Below are positions 54,178-64,000 of a DNA stretch of 64,000 nt, one piece after another. Source of the DNA: Agaribacillus sp965228415. GTDB lineage: Bacteria; Bacteroidota; Bacteroidia; Cytophagales; Cyclobacteriaceae. A program made the position numbers and the translations under genes. The stretch lies in assembly GCA_965228415.1 (NCBI GenBank), contig OZ245814.1, positions 3,968,001 through 4,032,000 on the forward strand, in the 5' to 3' direction. Positions within the stretch are counted from its first letter, which is position 1. Each line of letters begins with the position of its first letter. The notes beneath the pieces are model-generated. The model had not been told where the DNA came from. It ran no database searches and was given only the letters and a program-made list of their open reading frames with translations.

Positions 54178-54722
54178 CCAACGCTTTAAATTCAGATATT
54201 TCCATGGGGTATAAAACGTTAAAACAATTGCCGTAAAAGTTAGTGGTACTTTCTGTCATGGCAATATAAAAGTTTTCATGCCCGAATATCTTCCTACAAA
54301 AAACCAGGGCACCAGCAACGGGTTCTACTGTTGCTGGATGCTTATATACCTGCCAGTTAGCGGAAAAAGGGAAATAAACCCCGAATGTTTGCCAGCTGAA
54401 TAAGCCTGGTCCGGCATGTCGAAAAATTTCCAGCCTGCCCCGTTGCGTGACGTGATTTTGGTAAATTCAAAAATCCTGACTATCTTTTATTTTAACGTGA
54501 GTTGCTAATCAATACTCAAAAACCTTTCATTCAGAGGCAGGAACAAAGATTTGAGTACGAAAAGCCGCGAAGTTTTTACAAATTTGAGACGCCTTGCTGT
54601 CGCTTGCAGTCACCTTCCTCAGAAAGGCTGTGAGCGACGACAAAAACGGTTTTTATGTAAAGATGATATCTAAAGGAGGTTATTTCCAAAGTTAAATGTT
54701 CGGTGAAGTATAAATACGGAGG
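54178..54722. other. Intergenic region, no gene seen; hairpin at 54309-54340
   Basis: 545 bp between the oxidoreductase and the hybrid regulator. At 54312-54319/54330-54337 CCAGCAAC pairs with GTTGCTGG (the stem extends with a one-base bulge), a likely transcription end without a T-run. A GGAGG directly before the regulator ATG is a good ribosome site. No gene is visible. Confidence 0.5.
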
Positions 54723-57700
54723 ATGAATCTGCAAAAGGGTACCATATCAAAGTTTTTATCGCTTACAGTAACATTTCTTTGCATCTATTCCGCAGTTGCT
54801 TCACAAGACCAACAGATCACATTCCGACATCTTTCGACTGTTGACGGCCTTTCCAATTTTACGGTATTGAGTATAACACAAGACAGGCAGGGATTTATGT
54901 GGTTTGGGACAATGGATGGACTCAACCGCTTTGATGGGAAACAAATAAGAACATACAGGTTTGACAAGGATGACCCATATTCTTTGGGGAATAACTTAGT
55001 CCATGCCCTGCTCTGCACAAGTGATTCGGGATTATGGGTTGGCACTGGTCAGGGGCTTTATTACTACGATTACCATCACGACAGTTTTCATGCCGTACCT
55101 GTGCCGGACGTGGAAGGCAAAGGTATCGAGGACCTGGAGATCAAGAGTATAATTCAGGATCAACATCATATTTGGCTGGGGACTTCGCAGGGGCTGTTCA
55201 GATATAATTTAAAAAGTGAGCGGTTTGACCCTTATCTTAAAGCGGGTGTAAAGAATATAATTACTGAAACCGTTGAGGCAATACACAAGGCTGATGATGG
55301 AGGCATCTGGATAGGTGGCAAACAGGGATTGTTGCTGTATAAAAACGAAAACCTCATCGAAATTGAAATTGACACGGATTTAAAATATCAGCACGAAACA
55401 AATGTTATCAGCATTAATTCCGACGAAGCCGGCCGTATTTGGTTTGGAACCCTGGACCTGGATGCTGGCCTTATTATTTACGATCCGGTGAAAGAAAAAT
55501 TTACGGATCTCAATACGCGGGATGGTTTTATCCCGCATAATAAGGTCAATTGCCTATACAAATTTGATGCAGGCAAGATTTGGGCGGGAACCACCTGGGG
55601 ATTATCCGTGATTGATCAGAATAATTTCTCTTCGCAACATTTATTTTATGAAAGGCAAAACCCCGGTAGCATTTCGCATAATTCCATCAGGGACATCTAT
55701 CAGGGAGAGGATGGGATCATCTGGATAGGAACCTATTCCGGAGGCGTCAATTATTTTGATACCAGAAGCCAGTTGATCAGGCATCATACAAACATATATC
55801 AAAACAAATATTCATTAAGCTTCAACATTGTTTCATCCATTTTTGAAGATAGTAATAAGGATCTGTGGATAGGGACAGAATATGGAGGCTTAAATGTATT
55901 AAGCGGATCAGATAAAACCTATAGTGTATTGAGGAGAAATAAAGATCCCAATAGCCTTAAAAGCGACAACGTAAAAAGTACCATCGAAGACAACCAAGGC
56001 AGAAAATTTATTGCCACCCAATTTGGTTTAAGTATTTATGATCCCACATCGCGATCCTTTTTCAATGTTGACGACACACCGGGACCAAGAGGAAGGTTGA
56101 ATTTTTATGGTGTCCTCGATTTGTGTAAAGACAAGGCAGGCAACATCTGGATCGGTACACACCGATGGATAGGTATTAGTAAAATTCCCGGTCCCGGGTA
56201 TTTATTAATGTACGATGCAAACAGAGACAGTATTATCCACTATTATCCGGAAAACAAAAAACTGGCAATTATTGAGGGTGGCGTAAACACCCTGGTTTAT
56301 GATCCTGCCAAAGACATCATATGGTCCGGAGGAGATAATGGGTTGACCGGATTTGACAATAAAACAAAGAGGTATTTAACAGATGATGCCTTTTACAAAG
56401 CTGCAAAGGCAATAGAGGGGACGGTAATCAATGACCTTTTTTTAGATGAAAATGATCTTTTGTGGATTGCAACCTTTGGGCAAGGCCTGTTTATAATGGA
56501 TGTCAATTCATTTCAAATAAGAAAAATTTCCACAGAGGAAGGGCTGGCGGAAAGTAGCTTTTATTCAATAACCGGCGATAACGACGGAAATATCTGGACC
56601 AGTGTAAGCGCTTATCTCTTAAAAATAGATGCCTCCGATAATATCCGCGACAGGGTAAATCATGTGGAAAGATATGGCATTCAGGAAGGTTTCCCACCAC
56701 AACAATTCTTCAGGTCGGCGGCATGCAGAGGTTCAGACGGGACGTTGTATTTTGGGGGTGATGATGGTTATATTGCCTTTAAGCCGGAGGAGGTGGAGAA
56801 TATTGTGTTTCATCCCTCCGTCGCGATCCTGGATATTCTAGTCAACGGGAAGTCCCTTGAGTTGACATCAGATAAAGAAAATCAGTATTTAAACGTTGCT
56901 TCCTTAAAAAGTTTGCCGCTCACTTACGACCAGTCGAGCTTTGCTGTACAATTTATCGCCCCAAACTTTATCAATCCCGACAACACCTGGTATCAGTACC
57001 AATTATCCGGAATACATGAATCCTGGCAGGACCTGGGAAATTCAAATACAATTAACTTTACGGAATTAAAAGCCGGCGATTATGAATTAAAAATCAGGGC
57101 TTCCAGCGATCCTGAAAGTTTTTCCGAAAACTATACTTCTATTTTGTTAAACGTGGCGCCACCTTATTGGGGCACGCCGCTGGCCTACTTTATTTACTTC
57201 ATTTTGATACTTTCACTGCTTTACATTTTTTTTATCATATCCAGAAAATGGGAACGGCTGAATCAAAACCTAAAGTTTGAACACCTGCAAAGGGAGCAGG
57301 AGAAAGAATTCAATCAAAAAAGAGTTAAATTTTTTACAGATATCTCCCATGAACTAAGAACACCGCTGACGCTGATTCTGGCTCCTCTGGAAAGAATTAT
57401 AAAATCAAATTTTGGCAATTTGAAAGTCAAGAATCAGCTGATGCTTATGCTCAGAAACGGCGAACGGATGCTTCAACTGATTAATCAACTACTGGACCTC
57501 CGGAAACTGGAGACCGGTCATATGCAACTTCAGGTAGCCAAAGGAAATATTGCGCAATTCATCAAAGAGATCTCCCTGTCATTTCGCGAGCTAGCCCACG
57601 ACCGGAATATTGAATTTGAGGTAATCTCTAACCAGGAAACCATAAACGTTTGGTTTGACCGAGATAAGTTTGAGATCATACTATTTAACTTACTTTCAAA

Positions 57701-58958
57701 TGCCATCAAGTATACATCGGAATATGGTAAAATATCTGTACACATTGGAATCGCTGATTCCAGTACTGGCACAGAAAATACTACTGAAAAAGCGTCGAAG
57801 TCAGCTTTTATCAGCATTGAAAATACCGGGCATGGAATCCCGGGAGACCAAATAGATCATATTTTCAACCGGTTTTACTCCGTTAAAGAGGATCCTGCCG
57901 ACGGACATTCAAGTGGTGTCGGCCTTGAGATCGTGAAAAATATGGTCGACCTCCACAAAGGGGAAATTTTTGTAGAGAGCAAGTATGATAAAAACGGTAT
58001 GAATGGATTCACCAGTTTTACCATTTCATTAAAATCCGGAAAGAAACACTTTACAAAGGATGAAATTCTCAGGAATTACAAAAGCAGCGAAGACATCTCA
58101 AATTACAAAAAGCCGGCTGCCAGCATGTCACAGGATGTATCAACCGTCGATCCATCCAACCATTTAGAGATTGTCGACGACCCGGGTAAAGAATCGATTC
58201 TTATCGTCGAAGACAACAATGAAGTCAGGGCCCTTGTAGTAGATCTGTTCAAGGATCAATACAATACCCTTGAAGCTGCCAACGGATGGGACGGACTAAG
58301 GCTGGCAAGGGAAAAAATACCAGACCTGGTCATCAGTGATATCATGATGCCTGCCATGGACGGTATCGAGTTTTGCAGAAAAGTTAAATCCGATATTGCT
58401 ACAAGTCATATACCTGTGATATTGTTGACGGCAAGAACCGCTGTGACATTTAAGTATGAAGGACTAGAGACTGGTGCCGACGATTACATCGTAAAACCGT
58501 TCAATGTTGAGGATTTGAGATTGAGATCACAAAATCTGATACAGCAGCGAAAACTCCTGAAGGAACGGTTTAGTCAAACTGGATCCATAATTCCGGCAGA
58601 AATTTCATTGACTTCTGTCGATGAAAAGTTAATACAAAAAGCACTGGATTATATTTCGGAAAACATTGGAAACAGCGATCTTACCGTTGACAAAATTGCC
58701 AGGGAAATCGGCATGAGCAGAACCAATTTTTATCGCAAGATCAAAGCCCTGACAAACCTGAGCCCGACGGAATTTTTAAGAAAGATCAGGATGGATCATG
58801 CCGCGCAGCTCCTTAGAACAAACAAGATCCGCGTATCGGAAGTCCGATTTATGGTGGGTATTTCCGACGTGGATTATTTCCGGGATTGCTTCAAAAAGCA
58901 ATTCGGAGTAACACCAAAAGCTTATATTGAAAACCAGAAAAACCAGCCCTCTCATTGA
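54723..58958 (+). CDS. Hybrid two-component system regulator (HTCS)
   Basis: This 1411-residue single-chain sensor/regulator has a signal sequence (~1-27), an extracytoplasmic double beta-propeller of repeated GLSNFTV/GMWFGT-type blades (~30-725), a Y_Y_Y domain (~730-805), one transmembrane helix (~818-838), a histidine kinase with His876 in DISHELRTP, HATPase (~985-1100), a receiver domain with phospho-acceptor Asp1206 (ISDIMMPAMDG), and an AraC-type DNA-binding domain (~1295-1400). It senses an oligosaccharide in the periplasm and activates nearby susCD genes. The susCD pair 0.3 kb downstream is the likely target. Confidence 0.95.
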   Translation: MNLQKGTISKFLSLTVTFLCIYSAVASQDQQITFRHLSTVDGLSNFTVLSITQDRQGFMWFGTMDGLNRFDGKQIRTYRFDKDDPYSLGNNLVHALLCTSDSGLWVGTGQGLYYYDYHHDSFHAVPVPDVEGKGIEDLEIKSIIQDQHHIWLGTSQGLFRYNLKSERFDPYLKAGVKNIITETVEAIHKADDGGIWIGGKQGLLLYKNENLIEIEIDTDLKYQHETNVISINSDEAGRIWFGTLDLDAGLIIYDPVKEKFTDLNTRDGFIPHNKVNCLYKFDAGKIWAGTTWGLSVIDQNNFSSQHLFYERQNPGSISHNSIRDIYQGEDGIIWIGTYSGGVNYFDTRSQLIRHHTNIYQNKYSLSFNIVSSIFEDSNKDLWIGTEYGGLNVLSGSDKTYSVLRRNKDPNSLKSDNVKSTIEDNQGRKFIATQFGLSIYDPTSRSFFNVDDTPGPRGRLNFYGVLDLCKDKAGNIWIGTHRWIGISKIPGPGYLLMYDANRDSIIHYYPENKKLAIIEGGVNTLVYDPAKDIIWSGGDNGLTGFDNKTKRYLTDDAFYKAAKAIEGTVINDLFLDENDLLWIATFGQGLFIMDVNSFQIRKISTEEGLAESSFYSITGDNDGNIWTSVSAYLLKIDASDNIRDRVNHVERYGIQEGFPPQQFFRSAACRGSDGTLYFGGDDGYIAFKPEEVENIVFHPSVAILDILVNGKSLELTSDKENQYLNVASLKSLPLTYDQSSFAVQFIAPNFINPDNTWYQYQLSGIHESWQDLGNSNTINFTELKAGDYELKIRASSDPESFSENYTSILLNVAPPYWGTPLAYFIYFILILSLLYIFFIISRKWERLNQNLKFEHLQREQEKEFNQKRVKFFTDISHELRTPLTLILAPLERIIKSNFGNLKVKNQLMLMLRNGERMLQLINQLLDLRKLETGHMQLQVAKGNIAQFIKEISLSFRELAHDRNIEFEVISNQETINVWFDRDKFEIILFNLLSNAIKYTSEYGKISVHIGIADSSTGTENTTEKASKSAFISIENTGHGIPGDQIDHIFNRFYSVKEDPADGHSSGVGLEIVKNMVDLHKGEIFVESKYDKNGMNGFTSFTISLKSGKKHFTKDEILRNYKSSEDISNYKKPAASMSQDVSTVDPSNHLEIVDDPGKESILIVEDNNEVRALVVDLFKDQYNTLEAANGWDGLRLAREKIPDLVISDIMMPAMDGIEFCRKVKSDIATSHIPVILLTARTAVTFKYEGLETGADDYIVKPFNVEDLRLRSQNLIQQRKLLKERFSQTGSIIPAEISLTSVDEKLIQKALDYISENIGNSDLTVDKIAREIGMSRTNFYRKIKALTNLSPTEFLRKIRMDHAAQLLRTNKIRVSEVRFMVGISDVDYFRDCFKKQFGVTPKAYIENQKNQPSH

Positions 58959-58972
58959 AATAGAGATGCTTT

Positions 58973-59020
58973 TGCAACATTTGTCCGGTCTTTTTGGCAC
59001 ATCCTGATCCGGATGTTGCA
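58973..59020 (+). promoter_or_regulatory. Inverted repeat after the HTCS gene
   Basis: TGCAACAT (58973-58980) is the inverse complement of ATGTTGCA (59013-59020), with CCGG inside both arms. It lies just past the HTCS stop and upstream of susC. It may be a terminator without T-run or a regulator site. Role not established. Confidence 0.35.
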
Positions 59021-59100
59021 CCATATGTCCTGCTTTATTGGAATGCCGTTTCAGGTTATTCACCAACCTTCTTAATACATTGATTTTAAAAAGTAAATTG

Positions 59101-59199
59101 ATGAGAAGGGTCCAATCTGCAAAAAGCAAACTCATTTTCCAGTTGATAGTAGTTGTCGCGATTATTGTTTGTCTGTCACTCTTCCTTATCTATATATAG
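59101..59199 (+). CDS. Possible 32-residue membrane peptide
   Basis: An ATG at 59101 opens 32 codons ending in TAG at 59197-59199. It reads as a basic N-terminus (MRRVQSAKSK) followed by one strongly hydrophobic helix (LIFQLIVVVAIIVCLSLFLI). It lies in the 307-bp spacer between the HTCS and susC genes. Either it is a small membrane protein or the leftover start of a lost membrane sensor. No obvious ribosome site precedes it. Confidence 0.35.
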   Translation: MRRVQSAKSKLIFQLIVVVAIIVCLSLFLIYI

Positions 59200-59289
59200 C
59201 GCATAAAACTTAGGTGCCTGAAATACGCAATTATCACCATCATTCTGATATCATAAACTACACTTATGTTTTACCTAAAAAATACAAAT

Positions 59290-62200
59290 ATGAAGAATAG
59301 TTACTTAATAAGTATATTAATCCTGTGTTTGACATTTGAGGTGCAAGCGCAGCATATTCAGATTACCGGTACGGTGACATCCTCGGAGGATAACGCCGGA
59401 TTGCCAGGTGTCAACGTAATTGTGCAGGGCACCTCCACTGGTACGGTGACAGATGTCGACGGGACCTACGCACTTGAGGTTCCCGGAGAATCAGCTGTAT
59501 TGGTATTCAGTTCAGTAGGATACCTCCAGGAGGAAGTCATTGTGGGAAACCGGACATTGATCAACATGGTAATGTCTCCTGACATTACTTCCCTTGAGGA
59601 AATCGTGGTAGTCGGTTACGGAACTATGAAAAAATCCGACCTGACCGGTTCACTCACCTCAGTATCTGCAGATGACTATCAGGTGCAGCCAATCACACGA
59701 ATAGACCAGGCTTTGCAGGGGCGGGCCGCAGGTGTTACAGTAACACAGACAAGCGGGGCGCCGGGAGCCGGTTTCAAGATCAGAATTAGGGGAGCAAATT
59801 CCATTAGTGGAAATAACGCCCCTTTGTACGTGATAGACGGACTGGTGGTCGGTGATATGAATTCCATCAATGTCAACGACATCGCCTCCATGGAGGTGCT
59901 GAAAGATGCCTCGGCTACTGCCATTTACGGTTCCAGGGGGGCAAATGGCGTGGTGTTGATCACTACAAAAAGTGGGCGTCAAGGGCCAGCTAAAATAGAG
60001 GTAGAGACATTCTATGGTGTTTCTAAAGTGACCCAGAAACTACCGGTGATGACGCCGGCGGAATTTGCCGAAGGTGTGAACTTTGCCGAAGGAACCGAGT
60101 TTTATACGTCGGATGAAATTGCCGCGTTAAGAAACGGTGGCGGTGAAGACTGGCACGAACGTTTTTTTCGCGAAGCTCCCTTTTCCAATTTGCAGTTATC
60201 GGTAAGTGGTGGGTCAGATGCCATAAATTACTTCGTATCCGGCAATTTGTACAATGCGGACGGTACTTTGCGAAACCAGAACTATAAAAGGTATTCGGTC
60301 CGCACAAATATCAACGCTACGCTATCGAAGAAAATAGGAGTAGGATTAAATGCTTATTTCAGCCGTGAGGAAGAAACAGGTGTGCGGGCCAACCTATACC
60401 AGGGATTGACATGGGATCCTACAACACCGGCATTTAATGAAGCCGGAGATTATAACTTTGTGCCACTGAAACCCGGGGTTGGCAATGGTGCAATAAATCA
60501 GCTGGTTGCCCCGGAAAACAATGTCAGGGAAAACTTTAACCATCAGATCATCGCCAACGGATATTTCAAGTACAACTTCCTCGATAATCTGGAACTTAAT
60601 ATTTCAGGTGGACTGGAGCGATTGGACAGGAATAATAACAGTTATACATCTATCCTTGTAAACCAGATAGGTGCAGCCAAAGTGTTTAACCAGGGTATAA
60701 CCAGGTTGCAAAATACCAACCGGTTGACCTATACCTGGAATAAAAATTCGAATCACAGGTTGCAGATCGATGCCATTCACGAGCAGCAATTTGTAAAAGC
60801 ACAGGGAACAGAAGCAGAGGCCAGCGGATTTTTCTCCGATAATACCACTTATAAAAATCTGGGATTGGGCGCTATTCAAAGAACAACCAGCAAAGCCTAT
60901 CCCAATGGCACCAATAATCCTGTGAGCGAAAGTTTACAATCCTTCCTGGGAAGAGTAAATTATTCCCTTTTTGACAAGTTTCTGTTTACAGCATCTATAA
61001 GAGCAGATGCCTCCAGTAAGTTTGCGGAAAACAGCAGATGGGGATATTTTCCATCAGGTTCTTTTGCCTATAGAATCTCCGACGAAGCTTTTATCAGGGG
61101 CATAGAAATAATCGACGATTTGAAACTACGAGTTAGCTTTGGCCAAATAGGCAGTCAGGCGATAGAGCCATTGACCAGGAGAGCTATTCCAATAATTGAT
61201 ACCAATGTAAATTATCCTTTCGAGGGAGAAGCTTCAACCATAGGCGTGGCACCTTCTGACAGGCTTGCAAATCCTAACTTAACATGGGAAACAACCACCC
61301 AGGGAAATATCGGATTTGATATTGGCCTGTGGGATTCCAAACTGACACTCTCACTGGACCTCTACCGGAAGAAAACTACCGATTTGCTGCTGGACCGCGT
61401 CTTGCCTTCTTATGTTGGCCCGACGGTGGTTACGCAAAATGTGGGTGAGGTTGAAAACAAAGGATTCGATCTCAGGCTTGGTGCCACTATCTTAGATACC
61501 GATGACTGGCATGTCAGTTCAATATTAAGCGTTTCAAAAAACAATAACAAGGTACTCGCCCTGGTCGATGACATAGAATTGATGGAGTTGGGCCAGGTTT
61601 ACCAGACCAACACTTTCCCGGTAAACCCTACGGCAGTTCAGTTAGGAAAGCCGATCAGCACATTCAGAGGTTACGTTTTTGAAGGTGTCTATCAGCTGGG
61701 GGAAGAAGATGAAGCGGCCCGGTACGGAAAAGTACCCGGCCAGGCGAGGTATAAAGATATCAACGGAGATACACTGATCACTTCAGATGATATTGTTACT
61801 GTTGGTGACGGGAATCCCGATTTTACCTGGGGTTGGAACTGGACGGTATCATGGAAAAAATTTGATCTGAATTTCTTATTACTTGGATCTCATGGCAACG
61901 ATATCTACAACTTTACCAGGATGAGAATGATGGGATTAGGTGCTGCACAATTCCACGCAGTGCATGCGGACTACAACAACCGGTGGACAGCAGACAACCC
62001 CAGCGAAATTCCATCGGGCAGGGACGGGACGGAATTTTTGTCTTCGCAGTTTATTGAAGACGGGTCATTCGTATCCATGAAGAACATTACCCTTGGCTAT
62101 AATTTTGACTTTCCCGGGAACAATTTTATTGAGTCTTTACGAATTTATGCCAGCGCTGAAAACCTGTTTATCATAACCGACTATACAGGATTTGATCCGG

Positions 62201-62301
62201 AGGCTACTGCGTCCGGAAGCTCAGATGTCGATTTAGGTATTGATCTAAATGCCTATCCAATCAATCGCTCCTATTCCGTAGGATTGAAATTTATGTTTTG
62301 A
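59290..62301 (+). CDS. SusC/RagA TonB-dependent transporter (no STN domain)
   Basis: The ATG at 59290 gives 1003 residues with a signal peptide (ISILILCLTFEVQAQ). Domains: carboxypeptidase-regulatory-like (ITGTVTSSEDNAGLPGVNV), plug (VVVGYGTMKKSDLTGSLTS) and barrel ending in VGLKFMF. Unlike the SusC at 8403 it lacks the STN domain, consistent with control by the HTCS upstream rather than by a FecR system. It pairs with the SusD encoded 24 bp downstream. Substrate unknown. Confidence 0.95.
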   Translation: MKNSYLISILILCLTFEVQAQHIQITGTVTSSEDNAGLPGVNVIVQGTSTGTVTDVDGTYALEVPGESAVLVFSSVGYLQEEVIVGNRTLINMVMSPDITSLEEIVVVGYGTMKKSDLTGSLTSVSADDYQVQPITRIDQALQGRAAGVTVTQTSGAPGAGFKIRIRGANSISGNNAPLYVIDGLVVGDMNSINVNDIASMEVLKDASATAIYGSRGANGVVLITTKSGRQGPAKIEVETFYGVSKVTQKLPVMTPAEFAEGVNFAEGTEFYTSDEIAALRNGGGEDWHERFFREAPFSNLQLSVSGGSDAINYFVSGNLYNADGTLRNQNYKRYSVRTNINATLSKKIGVGLNAYFSREEETGVRANLYQGLTWDPTTPAFNEAGDYNFVPLKPGVGNGAINQLVAPENNVRENFNHQIIANGYFKYNFLDNLELNISGGLERLDRNNNSYTSILVNQIGAAKVFNQGITRLQNTNRLTYTWNKNSNHRLQIDAIHEQQFVKAQGTEAEASGFFSDNTTYKNLGLGAIQRTTSKAYPNGTNNPVSESLQSFLGRVNYSLFDKFLFTASIRADASSKFAENSRWGYFPSGSFAYRISDEAFIRGIEIIDDLKLRVSFGQIGSQAIEPLTRRAIPIIDTNVNYPFEGEASTIGVAPSDRLANPNLTWETTTQGNIGFDIGLWDSKLTLSLDLYRKKTTDLLLDRVLPSYVGPTVVTQNVGEVENKGFDLRLGATILDTDDWHVSSILSVSKNNNKVLALVDDIELMELGQVYQTNTFPVNPTAVQLGKPISTFRGYVFEGVYQLGEEDEAARYGKVPGQARYKDINGDTLITSDDIVTVGDGNPDFTWGWNWTVSWKKFDLNFLLLGSHGNDIYNFTRMRMMGLGAAQFHAVHADYNNRWTADNPSEIPSGRDGTEFLSSQFIEDGSFVSMKNITLGYNFDFPGNNFIESLRIYASAENLFIITDYTGFDPEATASGSSDVDLGIDLNAYPINRSYSVGLKFMF

Positions 62302-62325
62302 TTCAATTATTAACCTCTATTAGAC

Positions 62326-63861
62326 ATGAAAAAAATAATTAAATACATACCTAAAATTGTTCTGATAATTGTACTTGCATTTGTAAGTCATGCTTGTGCC
62401 GATTTGGAGGAAGATGTAAGCGGTGTACTTTCGATTGAGAACCTGAGCGGCGAAGGAGACATTACTGCCGCATTGGCGCCAATTTACCGGGGTATGCTTG
62501 AGGCGTACCAACATCCACATGCCGCCGGGGTACCTACTTACGGCGCTGACGACAGGACCACCTGGTGGGCTGGAAATAAAGCTCCTTTAAGGGTATTTGA
62601 CCGGTTTGATTATGGAAGTGGGGAAAGTTCGGATATCAACTGGCTGCCAAGAGGCTGGGATGCCTACTGGAAGGTAATCTATTATTCCAACACACTGATT
62701 GAAGGGCTCAAAACATCTACGGCACCGGAAGACATCGTCCAAACAGCCGATGGAGAAGCGAGGTTTTTACGGGCCCTGGCTTACTTTAATTTGGTACGTA
62801 CCCATGGCAATATGCCAATTTTATTAGATGGTGATGTGCCAACAGGAGAAGAACAGCGCGCAACGGTCTTGCAAAACTACGGGCATATTGAAAGCGATTT
62901 GTTGATCGCCGAAGAAAATTTACCATCTCCCGATGCTGTGAAGTCTGTGGGGCAAGTATCATTGGCTGCGGCAAAAACGTTACTTGCCGATCTGTATCTT
63001 ACCTGGGCCGGGTGGCCAGTAAAAGACAACTCAAAACTAACGCTTGCCGCCCAAAAGGCGAAGGAAGTGATAGACCTGAATTATTTTGAATTGATGCCCA
63101 TCGATGAATTATGGCTGCTAAGCGGACAGAACAGCGGAGAATCCGTCTTTTCGATTCAGTTTTCAGAAGTGGAAAATCTGCAAAACGGATGGCCTGCCGG
63201 CACAAGTTTTCACGAAGCGCGGGGCTGGTCCGATATGTATCCGGAGCTTCAGTTTTTCAATGATTTTCCGGAGGGTCCCAGAAAGGATGCCACGTTCTAT
63301 ACAGACATTCCACAGAGAGGTGTAGCCGCTGGTAAAATTTTTACCAAGGATCCGCCGACTATCCCCTGGGAACAATCGCAACGGCAACATCCGATGTATA
63401 AAAAGTTTGCTGTTTCCGAAAATCTGACCGTAGGTAATCGCACGGCAGGTTACCGGGCCTTTGAAGTCATCAGGTATGCGGAAGTATTGTTGATCTATGC
63501 AGAGGCCCAGGCCAGAATCGGAGAAACACCTGAATCGATAGAAGCGCTAAACCAGGTAAAACGCAGGGCCATGGGATTGCCTTATCTGAGTCCCGATGGC
63601 GCTACAGATGTCTCAACCGCAACGGTGAATGAGATCCTCGATGAAAAAGGATGGGAACTTGCCGGCGAGTACAAGCGATGGTTCGATCTGATACGGTCTG
63701 AAACTCTTGAAGAAATAACGGCAAAGAGGGATCCCAATGAAAATGTGACATTGGTGAGACAACCTACCAAAGCCCAGTATATCGCTCCGATACCTTTCCA
63801 GGCCATATCGACCAGTAAACTTGTTCAAAATCCGGAAGGGTTCTCTGTTGCGGGAGAATAA
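62326..63861 (+). CDS. SusD/RagB surface lipoprotein
   Basis: This 511-residue lipoprotein has its acceptor Cys at residue 24 (VSHACADLEED), with acidic residues after it. SusD signatures are present: YYSNTLIEGL, GEARFLRALAYFNLVRTHGNMPILLD, RYAEVLLIYAEAQARIGE and ILDEKGWELAGEYKRWFDLIRSE. Forms the surface complex with the SusC encoded upstream. It is followed by a terminator. It differs enough from the SusD at 11865 to suggest a different ligand. Confidence 0.95.
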   Translation: MKKIIKYIPKIVLIIVLAFVSHACADLEEDVSGVLSIENLSGEGDITAALAPIYRGMLEAYQHPHAAGVPTYGADDRTTWWAGNKAPLRVFDRFDYGSGESSDINWLPRGWDAYWKVIYYSNTLIEGLKTSTAPEDIVQTADGEARFLRALAYFNLVRTHGNMPILLDGDVPTGEEQRATVLQNYGHIESDLLIAEENLPSPDAVKSVGQVSLAAAKTLLADLYLTWAGWPVKDNSKLTLAAQKAKEVIDLNYFELMPIDELWLLSGQNSGESVFSIQFSEVENLQNGWPAGTSFHEARGWSDMYPELQFFNDFPEGPRKDATFYTDIPQRGVAAGKIFTKDPPTIPWEQSQRQHPMYKKFAVSENLTVGNRTAGYRAFEVIRYAEVLLIYAEAQARIGETPESIEALNQVKRRAMGLPYLSPDGATDVSTATVNEILDEKGWELAGEYKRWFDLIRSETLEEITAKRDPNENVTLVRQPTKAQYIAPIPFQAISTSKLVQNPEGFSVAGE

Positions 63862-63876
63862 AATTGAAGTATGTTC

Positions 63877-63919
63877 AAATAGTCAATCGGGATTGTTAAA
63901 TTCAGATTGACTATTTTTT
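63877..63919 (+). terminator. Rho-independent terminator after susD
   Basis: AAATAGTCAATC (63877-63888) pairs fully with GATTGACTATTT (63905-63916) around a 16-base loop and runs into TTT. It ends the second susCD unit. The last ~80 bases of the window show no feature. Confidence 0.8.
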
Positions 63920-64000
63920 AAAATTGATTACATTCAAATAGTATATGACTTATATTAATCACCGACACATTGTCATTTTTTTCTGTATACTGATATTTTC

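Overview
The window comes from a Bacteroidota chromosome, most likely a Cytophagales-type marine or soil polysaccharide degrader (inference). The evidence is two SusC/SusD pairs, a hybrid two-component system, a FecR/ECF-sigma pair feeding an STN-type SusC, many lipoproteins and AT-rich spacers with weak Shine-Dalgarno sites. No rRNA, tRNA, insertion sequence, prophage or CRISPR array was seen.

Layout. 0-6 kb (mixed strands): a GH2 glycosidase with an unusual C-terminal membrane anchor, a lipoprotein nucleoside hydrolase, a decayed copy of the 3' end of the phosphatase gene at 13.4-16.2 kb, a methyltransferase and a small secreted protein. 6.4-16.2 kb (+): ECF sigma, FecR, SusC with STN domain, SusD and a large Tat-exported PhoD-like phosphatase. 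This is a sigma/anti-sigma controlled uptake locus. 16.6-25 kb: a DinD fragment, small regulators (TetR with a 38-bp operator, ECF sigma with zinc-finger anti-sigma) and secreted hydrolases. 25.2-28.7 kb: a TonB receptor and thioredoxin pair divergent from a DtxR/MntR repressor, with a 16-bp palindrome between them.

28.8-39.9 kb (-): a tightly overlapping catabolic operon with all enzymes of a non-phosphorylative (Weimberg-type) pentose oxidation to 2-oxoglutarate: sugar dehydrogenase, lactonase, enolase-superfamily sugar-acid dehydratase, FAH-family 2-keto-3-deoxypentonate dehydratase and 2-oxoglutarate-semialdehyde dehydrogenase. It also has an aldose epimerase, a sugar MFS porter and a GntR regulator. 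40.2-44.6 kb: a methyltransferase, a Crp-like regulator, an ECF42-type sigma/DGPF pair, a VOC lipoprotein and another lipoprotein.

44.8-52.5 kb (-): the most unusual part. It holds a flavin oxidoreductase with a paired-cysteine tail, an MFS exporter, a SigZ-like ECF sigma with a cysteine tail, a 53-residue peptide with three Cys-Cys pairs that resembles the oxidoreductase tail, a C-S lyase-like PLP enzyme, an ArsO-like flavin monooxygenase, and a periplasmic cysteine-rich protein with a membrane partner. Three promoters in this region share GCATCATTTT, 10 bases, CGTCT at identical spacing. They define a small ECF-sigma regulon of cysteine-rich proteins, and I infer a thiol/metal(loid) response.

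52.8-63.9 kb (+): a Tat-exported Gfo/Idh/MocA oxidoreductase, a 1411-residue hybrid two-component regulator and a second SusC/SusD pair closed by a terminator.
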